Origin: an uncultured Schlesneria sp.
GTDB lineage: Bacteria; Planctomycetota; Planctomycetia; Planctomycetales; Planctomycetaceae
Reading direction: 5' to 3'
Length of the DNA: 64,000 nucleotides
Assembly: GCA_903840265.1 (NCBI GenBank)
Contig: CAIMFH010000030.1
Location: 62,001-126,000 of the forward strand
The notes under the pieces: model-generated
Told to the model about the DNA's origin: nothing
What the model saw: only the letters and a program-made list of their open reading frames with translations
Database searches by the model: none
Shown: positions 52,317-59,446 of the stretch, in pieces
Position numbering within the stretch: position 1 is the first letter of the stretch
Layout of the letters: each line of letters opens with the position of its first letter
Made by a program: the position numbers and the translations under genes

Positions 52317-53476
52317 GGTTCGCCTTTCAAAGTTGGGCAAATCAGTTCGCCACCAGCCGCCACAAACTCGGATTCACGGGCGATGATCTGACGGTAAAAG
52401 TTCCAAGCCATCACGATGGCCGTGTAGGCCGGTGTCAATTGGTCTCGCGGCACAATTGGGATTAGCGCTCCTGGGATCCACAATCCTTGCTTGGCTGGTG
52501 TCGTGTCCGTTGCGAGTTCAACCGTGTCTGTTCCGAGCTTCCAGAAATTCGCCAATTGCGTGGCTTTGGCTGGGGCTCCGTAAAAGCAGACCGGTCGCCG
52601 ATTGCTGATCGCGTCATCAATCCGCGACATCACATATTCTCGTCGAGATTCGAGATCAGATCGGAACTTCTGCCAGTCGTGTTTTCGGAATTCGATCGGC
52701 ATGGAAATTGTTGTTTTTGATGCCCACATCCTGAGCGTTCCGCACTGGGCATCAATGACTTCCCAGTCTTCAATCGCGAAGCCATGACGAGCCAGCAGCG
52801 CACCGAGTGACCACTCGTCGAAGTAACTGACGTGCTCATGGTACATCATCTCGAAGCCAGCTTCTTCGAGTAGGGATTGTAAATACTGAACCTCTACGAC
52901 AAAGATGCCATTCGGCTTGAGTGCCCTGCTTACGCCGCTCATGAAATCATTCAGATTGTCGCTGTGGCCGAGAACATTGCAGGCCACAACAACATCAGCT
53001 CTACCAGCGAATGCGGCAGCGACTGATTCCGACCAATACGCATTGATTGTCGTGCCGCGAGTCAGCCGCTTCCTGGCAATCTCACAATGCGTCTTGGCCG
53101 GATCAACCCCTGCAACATCGAAACCTTCCACTTCCATCGCCTCGAGTAGCGTGCCATCATTGCTGCCAATTTCGATGGCTAGGCCACTCCCCACTCGTTG
53201 CTTGATCGACTGAGCGAGCGATCTGAACAAGGCGGTATTCGGGGTACTCGCCCCAGTGAAGAAGCGGTAATCTGAATACATTACTTCCGGCTCGACGACG
53301 TACCGCAATTGAACCAGGGAGCATTCCGTGCATTCTGCCACGACCAGCGGATAGGCTTCTCCCGGCGATGCGAGGTCGTCCGCTTTTAATAAACTGTTCG
53401 CCAGCGGCATCGACCCCATCGAAAACACGTCGCGCAGGGGGCCGCTACACGAATCGCACATTTCACGAATCAACAT
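52295..53476 (-). CDS. sugar C-methyltransferase (three-domain, NovU/TylCIII type)
   Basis: A 393-residue SAM-dependent methyltransferase. N-terminal zinc-binding region (CDSCSG at 7-12 and CTECSLVQLR) , SAM domain with AIEIGSNDGTLLEAME and VVVACNVLGHSDNLNDF, then YHEHVSYFDEWSLGALL and a C-terminal domain with YGAPAKATQLANF. This matches the C-methyltransferases that make branched-chain deoxysugars from nucleotide-sugar ketones. Its ATG overlaps the previous stop in TGATG. It suggests that the operon's glycan carries a C-branched sugar. Confidence 0.85.
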   Translation of the reverse strand: MLIREMCDSCSGPLRDVFSMGSMPLANSLLKADDLASPGEAYPLVVAECTECSLVQLRYVVEPEVMYSDYRFFTGASTPNTALFRSLAQSIKQRVGSGLAIEIGSNDGTLLEAMEVEGFDVAGVDPAKTHCEIARKRLTRGTTINAYWSESVAAAFAGRADVVVACNVLGHSDNLNDFMSGVSRALKPNGIFVVEVQYLQSLLEEAGFEMMYHEHVSYFDEWSLGALLARHGFAIEDWEVIDAQCGTLRMWASKTTISMPIEFRKHDWQKFRSDLESRREYVMSRIDDAISNRRPVCFYGAPAKATQLANFWKLGTDTVELATDTTPAKQGLWIPGALIPIVPRDQLTPAYTAIVMAWNFYRQIIARESEFVAAGGELICPTLKGEPCITPTR

Positions 53477-55386
53477 CACTTCACTCCATCGAATGGCTTC
53501 ACGAATGTTTCGCAATGGGGCGTTCCTCCCCATTTTATGACATATCGCTCGAGCCCTTTGTTGAACCAGTTGTTGAGAGCTCCTTGCTCTTCCGCACTCA
53601 TCGCCGCCTTCGTAGCGCTAGGTCCGTTGTTCTTGAATCCTGAGCTCAGTGGACAACCAGTCGCCACCGCCGCCAGCTTCGCTCGCCTCGCATAGTCATT
53701 GTCCTCGTGGTAGGCCGGGTAGAATTCGGCGTCCCAAGGACCAATCGCTTTCCACGCTTCGTTGCGAATCATGTGGACGGTAAAGGCCATGCTGCCGTCG
53801 GCGAACACGAGAGGCGTCTTACACTCCAGCATCTTTTCAAATAAATCTGGGCCAACCTCCACATCGTCGGCCCCGACGATTAGCGGGGCGGGCTGGCAGA
53901 GATGCTGTAAGACATTGAAACCGCCAGAGACCCCGAGATTGTAAGGTGGTCGGATGATCTCGATTCGGCGTGACGGATGGCCGGTCCACTTGCCGCCGCT
54001 GTTGTCAACAACGTAGATTTTGGCCGGAAGAAGAGTCGATTTGAGAACCGCTTCGATGGCGAGTTCAAGCAGATCGAACCTGTTGTAAGTCAGGACACCG
54101 AAGAAAAAAGCAGGATTGGCATCAGGAATTGAATCCGAAGGATGACCGACCGCTTGATTGGGCTCATTCGTTGGCACGAGAGCACTTACGATTGGGCGAA
54201 GTTCTATCGGCATTTTCTCCCAACTTAGCCAACGCCCGCGAAACACGCCGTCATCATTCAATGAGAGATGGCATGTCGGGCCGCCATGAATTCCATAGAT
54301 CGTGATGACTTCGCCGATTGGAGTCGGCTCAATCTTCCAGACCTTTTCACAATCGCCAGCGCCTTCGCCGATCGTTCCATCCGACCGAAGTTCGACTTCT
54401 CGCTGGTCGTGGCCGACTCTGTCATATATGTATCTGCCTGGAATCGGCGGAAAGTTTACGCGCATGCGAGATCCTTGAGAAATCTGAGTAGTGGACGGAG
54501 AGTCGAGCAGCTTCATGGCACACATTAAAATGTCGTCCGCCGTTGGTTCGGGGCCGGAGTACTCGGCGAAATTCCAGTTGGGGCGATAGTTCCAATAGTC
54601 GTGATCCTTGCCATCCACCAGATACACCGAATGCGGACTCGGCAAGCACACTCGCGGCGGTTTCAAGGATCGGAAGACGCCCAGAGTCCTGATAGGGGTC
54701 AACGCGGAAAGGTGAAGCGGCCCGCTGTCCACTCCGATCATCAGGTCGCATCGCTCGTATAACGCGCACAGACGATCGATGCCGATGTGGCCCCAGCTAG
54801 GTTTGATTCCTTTGCATCTGGCATCACCGACCATAGGGGCTCGGCGATCGAAGTCGAGGACTACGACGGAACCGCCGGTTTGATCGAGTAGTTTTAGAAT
54901 GACGTCGAAGGCCACCTCTGTTGGTAGAGACTTTCGCTCATGCCAATTGGTGCCTCGACTGTGGAAGCAGATGATTGGGTGTGGCAGGCCTTCCAGAAAC
55001 TGTTCTGCTTCGGCATGGGCTTCGGCTGAGATGAAGTCGTGTGCCGACAGGCGAACTATGCACAACTCGTCCCAGGCTTGTTCTTGCGTCAGACCTAGAT
55101 CTTCCAACTTCGGCATTACGTCGTGACGCAGGCCGAAGGCCACTTTGTTTGTGGCGTGATCAGGCAGACTGAGATCGTCGAAACCGCTTGGATAATGGTA
55201 AGAGTGGTCTGGCAGATCTCCACCTTGGATAATGTTGACGCCGGCTACCTTCCACAGGAACAGCTTGTTTTCTTCGGCTTGGACTGTCACGTCGTAACCA
55301 CGACGTTTGTAGATCTGTACGGCGTGAGCCATGTGGCAAACGTCGCCGAGACCGTGGCGGTCGAACTTAAACTTTAGCTCAGGCAT
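53476..55386 (-). CDS. GT9 (heptosyltransferase-like) + GT2 fusion
   Basis: A 636-residue protein. The N-terminal ~300 residues are GT-B family 9: KFKFDRHGLGDVCHMAHAVQ, PIICFHSRGTNWHERKSLP and the diagnostic CDLMIGVDSGPLHLSAL near 213-229. A middle segment (~310-400) with YIYDRVGHDQREVELRSDG and GVFRGRWLSWE was not recognised. The C-terminal ~210 residues are GT-A family 2: FGVLTYNRFDLLELAIEAVL, IYVVDNSGG, LIVGADDVEV (DxD-like) and FYPAYHEDNDYARRA. So one protein may transfer two sugars. It overlaps the RfaE2-type gene by eight bases. Confidence 0.8.
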   Translation of the reverse strand: MPELKFKFDRHGLGDVCHMAHAVQIYKRRGYDVTVQAEENKLFLWKVAGVNIIQGGDLPDHSYHYPSGFDDLSLPDHATNKVAFGLRHDVMPKLEDLGLTQEQAWDELCIVRLSAHDFISAEAHAEAEQFLEGLPHPIICFHSRGTNWHERKSLPTEVAFDVILKLLDQTGGSVVVLDFDRRAPMVGDARCKGIKPSWGHIGIDRLCALYERCDLMIGVDSGPLHLSALTPIRTLGVFRSLKPPRVCLPSPHSVYLVDGKDHDYWNYRPNWNFAEYSGPEPTADDILMCAMKLLDSPSTTQISQGSRMRVNFPPIPGRYIYDRVGHDQREVELRSDGTIGEGAGDCEKVWKIEPTPIGEVITIYGIHGGPTCHLSLNDDGVFRGRWLSWEKMPIELRPIVSALVPTNEPNQAVGHPSDSIPDANPAFFFGVLTYNRFDLLELAIEAVLKSTLLPAKIYVVDNSGGKWTGHPSRRIEIIRPPYNLGVSGGFNVLQHLCQPAPLIVGADDVEVGPDLFEKMLECKTPLVFADGSMAFTVHMIRNEAWKAIGPWDAEFYPAYHEDNDYARRAKLAAVATGCPLSSGFKNNGPSATKAAMSAEEQGALNNWFNKGLERYVIKWGGTPHCETFVKPFDGVK

Positions 55387-55870
55387 GAGTGCGAATCCTT
55401 GTGATGATCCCAGTCGTGCTGATCGGAAGTCCGTCGAGGATGACCACCTTGGCCCCGTATGATTTGGCGAGAGCGGCTTCGGGCAGGTTTTCTTCCGAGT
55501 AACCTGGACCTTTCACGATGATGTCGGGTCGCAGGCGCTCGATCAGGTTGTTTGGCGTGTCGTCTGCAAAGAGATGAACTTCGTCGACGTACCGGCAGGC
55601 GGCGACGATTCCTTGTCGCCAGCGCTGTGAGATGATTGGTCGCTCGGGACCCTTTATCCTCTGGATCGAAGCGTCTGTGTTGAGGCCGACAATCAGCTTG
55701 GTTCCGAGTGCCCTGCAGCGACGCAGGAAGTCGACGTGTCCATAGTGGAACAGGTCGAAACACCCGTTCGTGAAGACCGTTACCGGCATCGCCACCTCTT
55801 CTGCGGCCCTGCCCGCCACAAACAGGGGCGACGGCAGTGGCGATGCCGGTTGATGTTGAAGTTCATTCAT
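55379..55870 (-). CDS. RfaE2-type nucleotidyltransferase (HldE C-domain)
   Basis: A 163-residue cytidylyltransferase-fold protein. The HxGH signature is at TNGCFDLFHYGHVDFL (34-49), followed by LIVGLNTDASIQRIKGPERP, VKGPGYSEENLPE and a final ISTTGIITRIR. It is the separate form of the domain that activates heptose 1-phosphate to ADP-heptose. The kinase half is at 48602-49594. With two GT9 proteins here, an ADP-heptose-like donor is plausible. ATG overlaps the upstream GT9 stop (ATGA) and its own stop overlaps the next gene. Confidence 0.85.
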   Translation of the reverse strand: MNELQHQPASPLPSPLFVAGRAAEEVAMPVTVFTNGCFDLFHYGHVDFLRRCRALGTKLIVGLNTDASIQRIKGPERPIISQRWRQGIVAACRYVDEVHLFADDTPNNLIERLRPDIIVKGPGYSEENLPEAALAKSYGAKVVILDGLPISTTGIITRIRTHA

Positions 55871-56811
55871 ACAGCTAACCTCGCGTATCGTTGAATGATG
55901 CTCACGACATCGTCGGGCTGAATCATCGCCATGCATTTGGCGACTGGCGTTTTCAGGCCGATGACAGGGTGTTCACAGAGTTGCTTATCTTTGGGATCGC
56001 CATCACCGAGTGGGACGACTCGCGATTTCCAGCAGGCGTTTTGTTGACAGCAGGGCAACGCGCCGATCGTGTGCAGCGTGTGCATTTTGGGGTAACACAG
56101 AAACGTCACTGGTTCGCGACCGCCAGCCAGGTAGACGTAGGGCTTCTCGAAGGCGGCACACAGATGCATCAGGTAGGTCACCGGTCCCAATCCGATGGCG
56201 GAGTGATAGACGAGACGATGCAGCATGCGATGTGTCGTGTCGCCCAGGACCGAGATGCACCGTTCCAGGCGATAATGGTTATGCCCGGCTTCGCCGATTT
56301 GAACCCACTGGAACAAGCCCAGCGTCCGATCAATCACTTCCTGGTAGTATTCGATCGGCCACTGCTTGATCGTGTAGTCGCACTTGGAACCGGCGACGAG
56401 GACTCCGTAAGGCGTCTTGCGACCGTGCGTGAAGTGCTCCTGCAGCATTGTCAGCCAATTCTTTTCTTCATCCGCCAAGTAGATGAACGGACGGTTAGAG
56501 CGGGCGTAGAGCGGCCGACCAAGTTTCTCGCCCAGGAACTCTGTGTAGCACGAGACGAAGTTGATTGGTGTCTGGTTCGAGCGATTGATTTGCGGATATT
56601 CCATCTGGATTCGTGTGGCTTCGGGGTCGTTGTCGGGGATGGGGGTGATCCAGGGGTTGTGTTGCCAGATGTCGGGGCAGGGGGTGCGGATGTCGGTGAC
56701 GTATTGGCCGGGGTAGGTTTCGTGCAGCGATTGGACGGCGACGGTCATGGTCATGATGTCGCCTGGGCATAGGGGGCAGCAGAGGATTAGTTTTCGCGGG
56801 GGCTTTTTCAT
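55867..56811 (-). CDS. GT9 glycosyltransferase (heptosyltransferase family)
   Basis: A 314-residue GT-B family 9 protein and first gene of the glycan operon. LILCCPLCPGDIMTMTVAVQ is the N-terminal nucleotide-sugar-fold start; KCDYTIKQWPIEYYQEVID, FQWVQIGEAGHNHY and SAIGLGPVTYLMHLCAAF (the family's GxDSGxxHLAA-like site, here without Asp/Ser) follow. Several cysteines near the C-terminus (LPCCQQNACWK, KQLCEHP) are unusual and may hold a metal. It likely transfers a heptose-like sugar to an envelope glycan. 56812-56868 is the gap to the preceding small gene. Confidence 0.8.
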   Translation of the reverse strand: MKKPPRKLILCCPLCPGDIMTMTVAVQSLHETYPGQYVTDIRTPCPDIWQHNPWITPIPDNDPEATRIQMEYPQINRSNQTPINFVSCYTEFLGEKLGRPLYARSNRPFIYLADEEKNWLTMLQEHFTHGRKTPYGVLVAGSKCDYTIKQWPIEYYQEVIDRTLGLFQWVQIGEAGHNHYRLERCISVLGDTTHRMLHRLVYHSAIGLGPVTYLMHLCAAFEKPYVYLAGGREPVTFLCYPKMHTLHTIGALPCCQQNACWKSRVVPLGDGDPKDKQLCEHPVIGLKTPVAKCMAMIQPDDVVSIIQRYARLAV

Positions 56812-56868
56812 GGCGATGATTAAGGCGGCTGAGGGCGCGGGCTGAGGGCTAAGCGACGGAGATGAGCA

Positions 56869-57267
56869 TTAGTCTGGAGTACTTAGTTCGTTCAGGTTTT
56901 CGGTGAGCATGGCGACGGATTTGTCGAGGTCGACTGTGGGGAAGTTGGTGGCGGTTCGTTCGAGGTGCAAACGACCGTCGGTGACGTGCCAGACGGCGAA
57001 GAGCCAGCGGCCGGACTGAATTGCGGTGGCGAGTTGTTGCAGATTCTCGGCTGGAATCACTCCGGCGACTTGAGCCAACTGCACGACCGGAGCGGATTTA
57101 TGCGAATCTACCTGTTGTGCGTCAGATGTCTCTTTGGATGTCTTATTAACAGCACGTGTGACGATCTTTCCGGTACGTTTGGGCGATCTCGTCGTGGGGA
57201 CATTGCTGTCGAGTGGAGAATTGTCTGCAGTGGGGGGTGTGGAGGTTACGGGTTTGCGTTTGGGCAT
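56869..57267 (-). CDS. unknown 132-residue protein behind a leader terminator
   Basis: A protein with a basic, Thr/Ser/Pro-rich N-terminus (~1-62, PKRKPVTSTPPTADNS, RSPKRTGKIVTRAVNK) and a compact C-terminal part (~63-132, VQLAQVAGVIPAENLQQL, RWLFAVWHVTDGRLHLER). No family was recognised. Its leader contains terminator element B between presumed promoter and start, as for the portal gene. It lies 58 bases upstream of the glycan operon and may be its first gene or a small phage-derived factor. Confidence 0.6.
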   Translation of the reverse strand: MPKRKPVTSTPPTADNSPLDSNVPTTRSPKRTGKIVTRAVNKTSKETSDAQQVDSHKSAPVVQLAQVAGVIPAENLQQLATAIQSGRWLFAVWHVTDGRLHLERTATNFPTVDLDKSVAMLTENLNELSTPD

Positions 57268-57294
57268 GGCGAGTTCCAACGAAATGGCGACGGG

Positions 57295-57362
57295 AAACAA
57301 AAAAACGGCCACACCTCGTTTCGCACTTTTGCGAACAGGGTGTGGCCGTTGGTTACGGTCCA
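57295..57362 (-). terminator. leader-terminator element, copy B
   Basis: On the minus strand GGACCGTAACCAAC precedes the stem ACGGCCACACC (57349-57339 with 57315-57305), a nested TTCGCA/TGCGAA arm, and a T7 run, 28 bases before the ATG at 57267. The flank plus stem is identical to copy A over more than 20 bases. Confidence 0.75.
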
Positions 57363-57831
57363 CGGTTGTTTCAGACGGGGATGATTGTGCCTTGAAACAG
57401 CGAAATGTCAATATGCTTCTTCGACGATTTTAGTAAGTTTCCCGCGAATTGTCGGTAGCGTGGACTTAACTCGTTGAGGCGAAAGAGGGACCACGAATCT
57501 CACAAATGCACACGAATGGGAAGAAGAGAGATTCAAGCGAAGTCGCGAAGAGCTGTGACGAGCGAGAGCGGACTGTGACAGTTGAAGATTTCCGAATAAA
57601 TGGTTGAAGAGAAGCTTGGAGTGCAGAGCGTCACGGAGGAACTGGGTGGTATATGAAAGTAACTAGGAACGAATCGACAGATAAGTATTACGGTGCCACA
57701 GCGAATGCATGTGCGATTCAACAAGGTTGTAGAGAAGCAAGAAGCGTGAAAGTGGAGTCGAAACGCGAAAGCCCCAGCGATATGCTGAGGGGCTGGGGCC
57801 TGTTTCGTTTTATCTTGGTTGGTCAAGCGGC
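57363..57831. other. intergenic stretch with hairpins
   Basis: No gene is supported. 'agagggaccacgaatctcacaaatgcac' at 57483-57515 is a dispersed word also near 885. A strong GCCCCAGC...GCTGGGGC hairpin lies at 57773-57801. Confidence 0.45.
57773..57815. terminator. GCCCCAGC hairpin, possibly bidirectional terminator
   Basis: GCCCCAGC (57773-57780) pairs with GCTGGGGC (57794-57801). The plus side is followed by CTGTTTCGTTTTAT and the minus side by TTTCGCGTTTCG. Confidence 0.5.
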
Positions 57832-58032
57832 ATGCCAGAGCGCAGAGATCCCCGTTCATGGGCCGTATGGGGAGCGATTGCGGGAATGATCGCGGGTCGA
57901 CTGTCCTATGATGCGAATATTGCCACGATTGAAGACATCCGATTTCGGTTTTATGTCGGGGCAATCGTTGGTGCGCTGGGCGGACTCGCCCTAGCCAAAC
58001 TTCTCGACGCCAAGAGGTCGCTGCAGGACTGA
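57832..58032 (+). CDS. small two-span membrane protein
   Basis: A 66-residue protein with two hydrophobic segments (SWAVWGAIAGMIAGRLSYD; FYVGAIVGALGGLALAKLL), both with GxxxG-like spacing, and a basic end. No family known. The ribosome-binding site is weak (AAGCGG). It is plus-strand in a minus-strand region and converges on a phosphatase-like fragment. Confidence 0.5.
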   Translation: MPERRDPRSWAVWGAIAGMIAGRLSYDANIATIEDIRFRFYVGAIVGALGGLALAKLLDAKRSLQD

Positions 58033-58058
58033 GACAACGGGATTCATGGAGCAGTCCA

Positions 58059-58466
58059 TTATTCGTGGTGTGACGTTGCTGTCGGATCCGCTTGACCCTG
58101 CTTCACGAGATACGCGTTCAACAGCTCTCGTTGAGTGGCGTTGATATCGACACCTGATCTGAGTGCTCGCAGGCGTGACAATGCGGAATCGATGTTCTGT
58201 TCGAAGCCATTGCGAATCAAGAACGCCACGACAATGGTGGATGTTCTTCCGTGTCCTAACGCGCAATGGACGTAGATCGGATTCGCAGCTGTCGTCTTCT
58301 TCAACCAGTCGACCAGCTCCTGCAGATGCTCGACGGTGGTCACGGTACCATCTGAAACGGAGGGTGCCCTTGCAGTGGCGACAGGGTGGCGATGTTTGTG
58401 AATTGCAGTCCGCCGCGATGAGACGATTATTGGGTTTCGTCGGAATCGGAGGGTGCATCTCCGCAT
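58059..58466 (-). pseudogene. truncated dual-specificity phosphatase-like gene
   Basis: The C-terminal ~95 codons encode a DSP/PTP-like domain end with the intact P-loop VHCALGHGRTSTIVVAF (Cys-x5-Arg) and the preceding VDWLKKTTAANPIYV. The N-terminal half of a normal DSP is missing. Its place is taken by sequence similar (near 58366-58400) to 58683-58716 within the membrane protein end. It also overlaps the small membrane protein gene at 58427-58660. So probably a 5'-truncated relic, though a short active form is not excluded. Confidence 0.6.
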
Positions 58467-58660
58467 CGCACCACAACCCAGACCGCAAAAGTAATCAAGC
58501 CCATTGCGATGACGACGGCAAGCATGAACAGTTCAAAACCACCAGCGACGCCAAAACAGACTCCAAGAAACACAGACACGAAGGCCAGCGGGACCGCACA
58601 GCCCGCTAGGATCAGTGCCGCTATTTTGCGACGATTGTGATCGTCGTTGACATTATTCAT
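58427..58660 (-). CDS. small two-span membrane protein, second of a coupled pair
   Basis: A 77-residue protein with two spans (KIAALILAGCAVPLAFVSVF and ELFMLAVVIAMGLITFAVWV) and an acidic tail (DAPSDSDETQ). The ATG overlaps the previous stop as ATGA. It may be an immunity or accessory membrane protein to the lipase gene upstream; there is no direct evidence. Confidence 0.65.
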   Translation of the reverse strand: MNNVNDDHNRRKIAALILAGCAVPLAFVSVFLGVCFGVAGGFELFMLAVVIAMGLITFAVWVVVRCGDAPSDSDETQ

Positions 58661-59214
58661 CGCAGGTCGTCTCTTGGAACGGCGTGTGGCCTTGCAGCGG
58701 CGACAGGGTGGCGAGGTTTTCGAATGGCGAGCGCGTAGAGCATCGCCAACAGGCTCATGCTCATGACTCCAAACCAGACAAAGTCGACATCAGGCATCAT
58801 TACGAGCATGACGTTTGCGAACATAAATAACGGGATTGGATAAAAATAGAGGTACCAGACTGCTTGATCGTCGTTCCGAACCATAATCCGGATCGCCAGT
58901 GCTGACAGCGTCACCAGTAAACCACTGACGAGCATGACCACTCCAGCGACGGTCAAACAGGCCGAGGGGGGAGCGTTATCGCAAAACGCAACGACGAGGA
59001 CTGTTCCCATTGTTCCTGCCAACCCGGCTGCCAACGTTAATGCGGTGTTCAACAACAGCAGGATGAACCGAACGATCTTTTCGACATCTGCCAGATCTCG
59101 ATGGGTCCGGATGCCCGCTAGCTTCGACAGCCAATAGATACCGCCCAGCGTAATAGCTGCCACAAACACCATTAGACCCGACGACTGAAGCCGATATTCT
59201 GTTTCGGGATCCAC
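58657..59214 (-). CDS. multi-span membrane protein, first of a coupled pair
   Basis: A 185-residue protein with about five spans (GLMVFVAAITLGGIYWL; LLLLNTALTLAAGLAGT; CLTVAGVVMLVSGLLVT; YFYPIPLFMFANVMLVM; FVWFGVMSMSLLAMLYAL) and an Arg/Pro-rich tail. No family recognised. The start is GTG at 59214 with AAAGG six bases upstream. It lies 230 bases downstream of the lipase gene on the same strand; lipase effectors are often followed by membrane-located immunity proteins, so this is a candidate. Confidence 0.65.
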   Translation of the reverse strand: MDPETEYRLQSSGLMVFVAAITLGGIYWLSKLAGIRTHRDLADVEKIVRFILLLLNTALTLAAGLAGTMGTVLVVAFCDNAPPSACLTVAGVVMLVSGLLVTLSALAIRIMVRNDDQAVWYLYFYPIPLFMFANVMLVMMPDVDFVWFGVMSMSLLAMLYALAIRKPRHPVAAARPHAVPRDDLR

Positions 59215-59446
59215 GATACACCTTTGCCATTGTCTGGAGGCGAAACTCGCCCTGTAACCCATCAAATCGATGGCTGCACGACTCTCTTGCCATCAAGGCG
59301 TTGCTGTGTTGGGTTTATAACGCGATTTTGTTGTTCTCCAATACATCGCACCACCGAAATAGTTGGAAACGATTCACGTGGAGGGGTGACGTGCGCACGG
59401 AATGTGTCGGTATAATCGCTATCGCCGACAGCGAAGAGAACCAATC

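Noticed and set aside
55891-56772. A 293-codon plus-strand frame
   Set aside because: Exactly antisense to the GT9 gene, which has family motifs and ATGA coupling; the plus reading has no recognisable domain.
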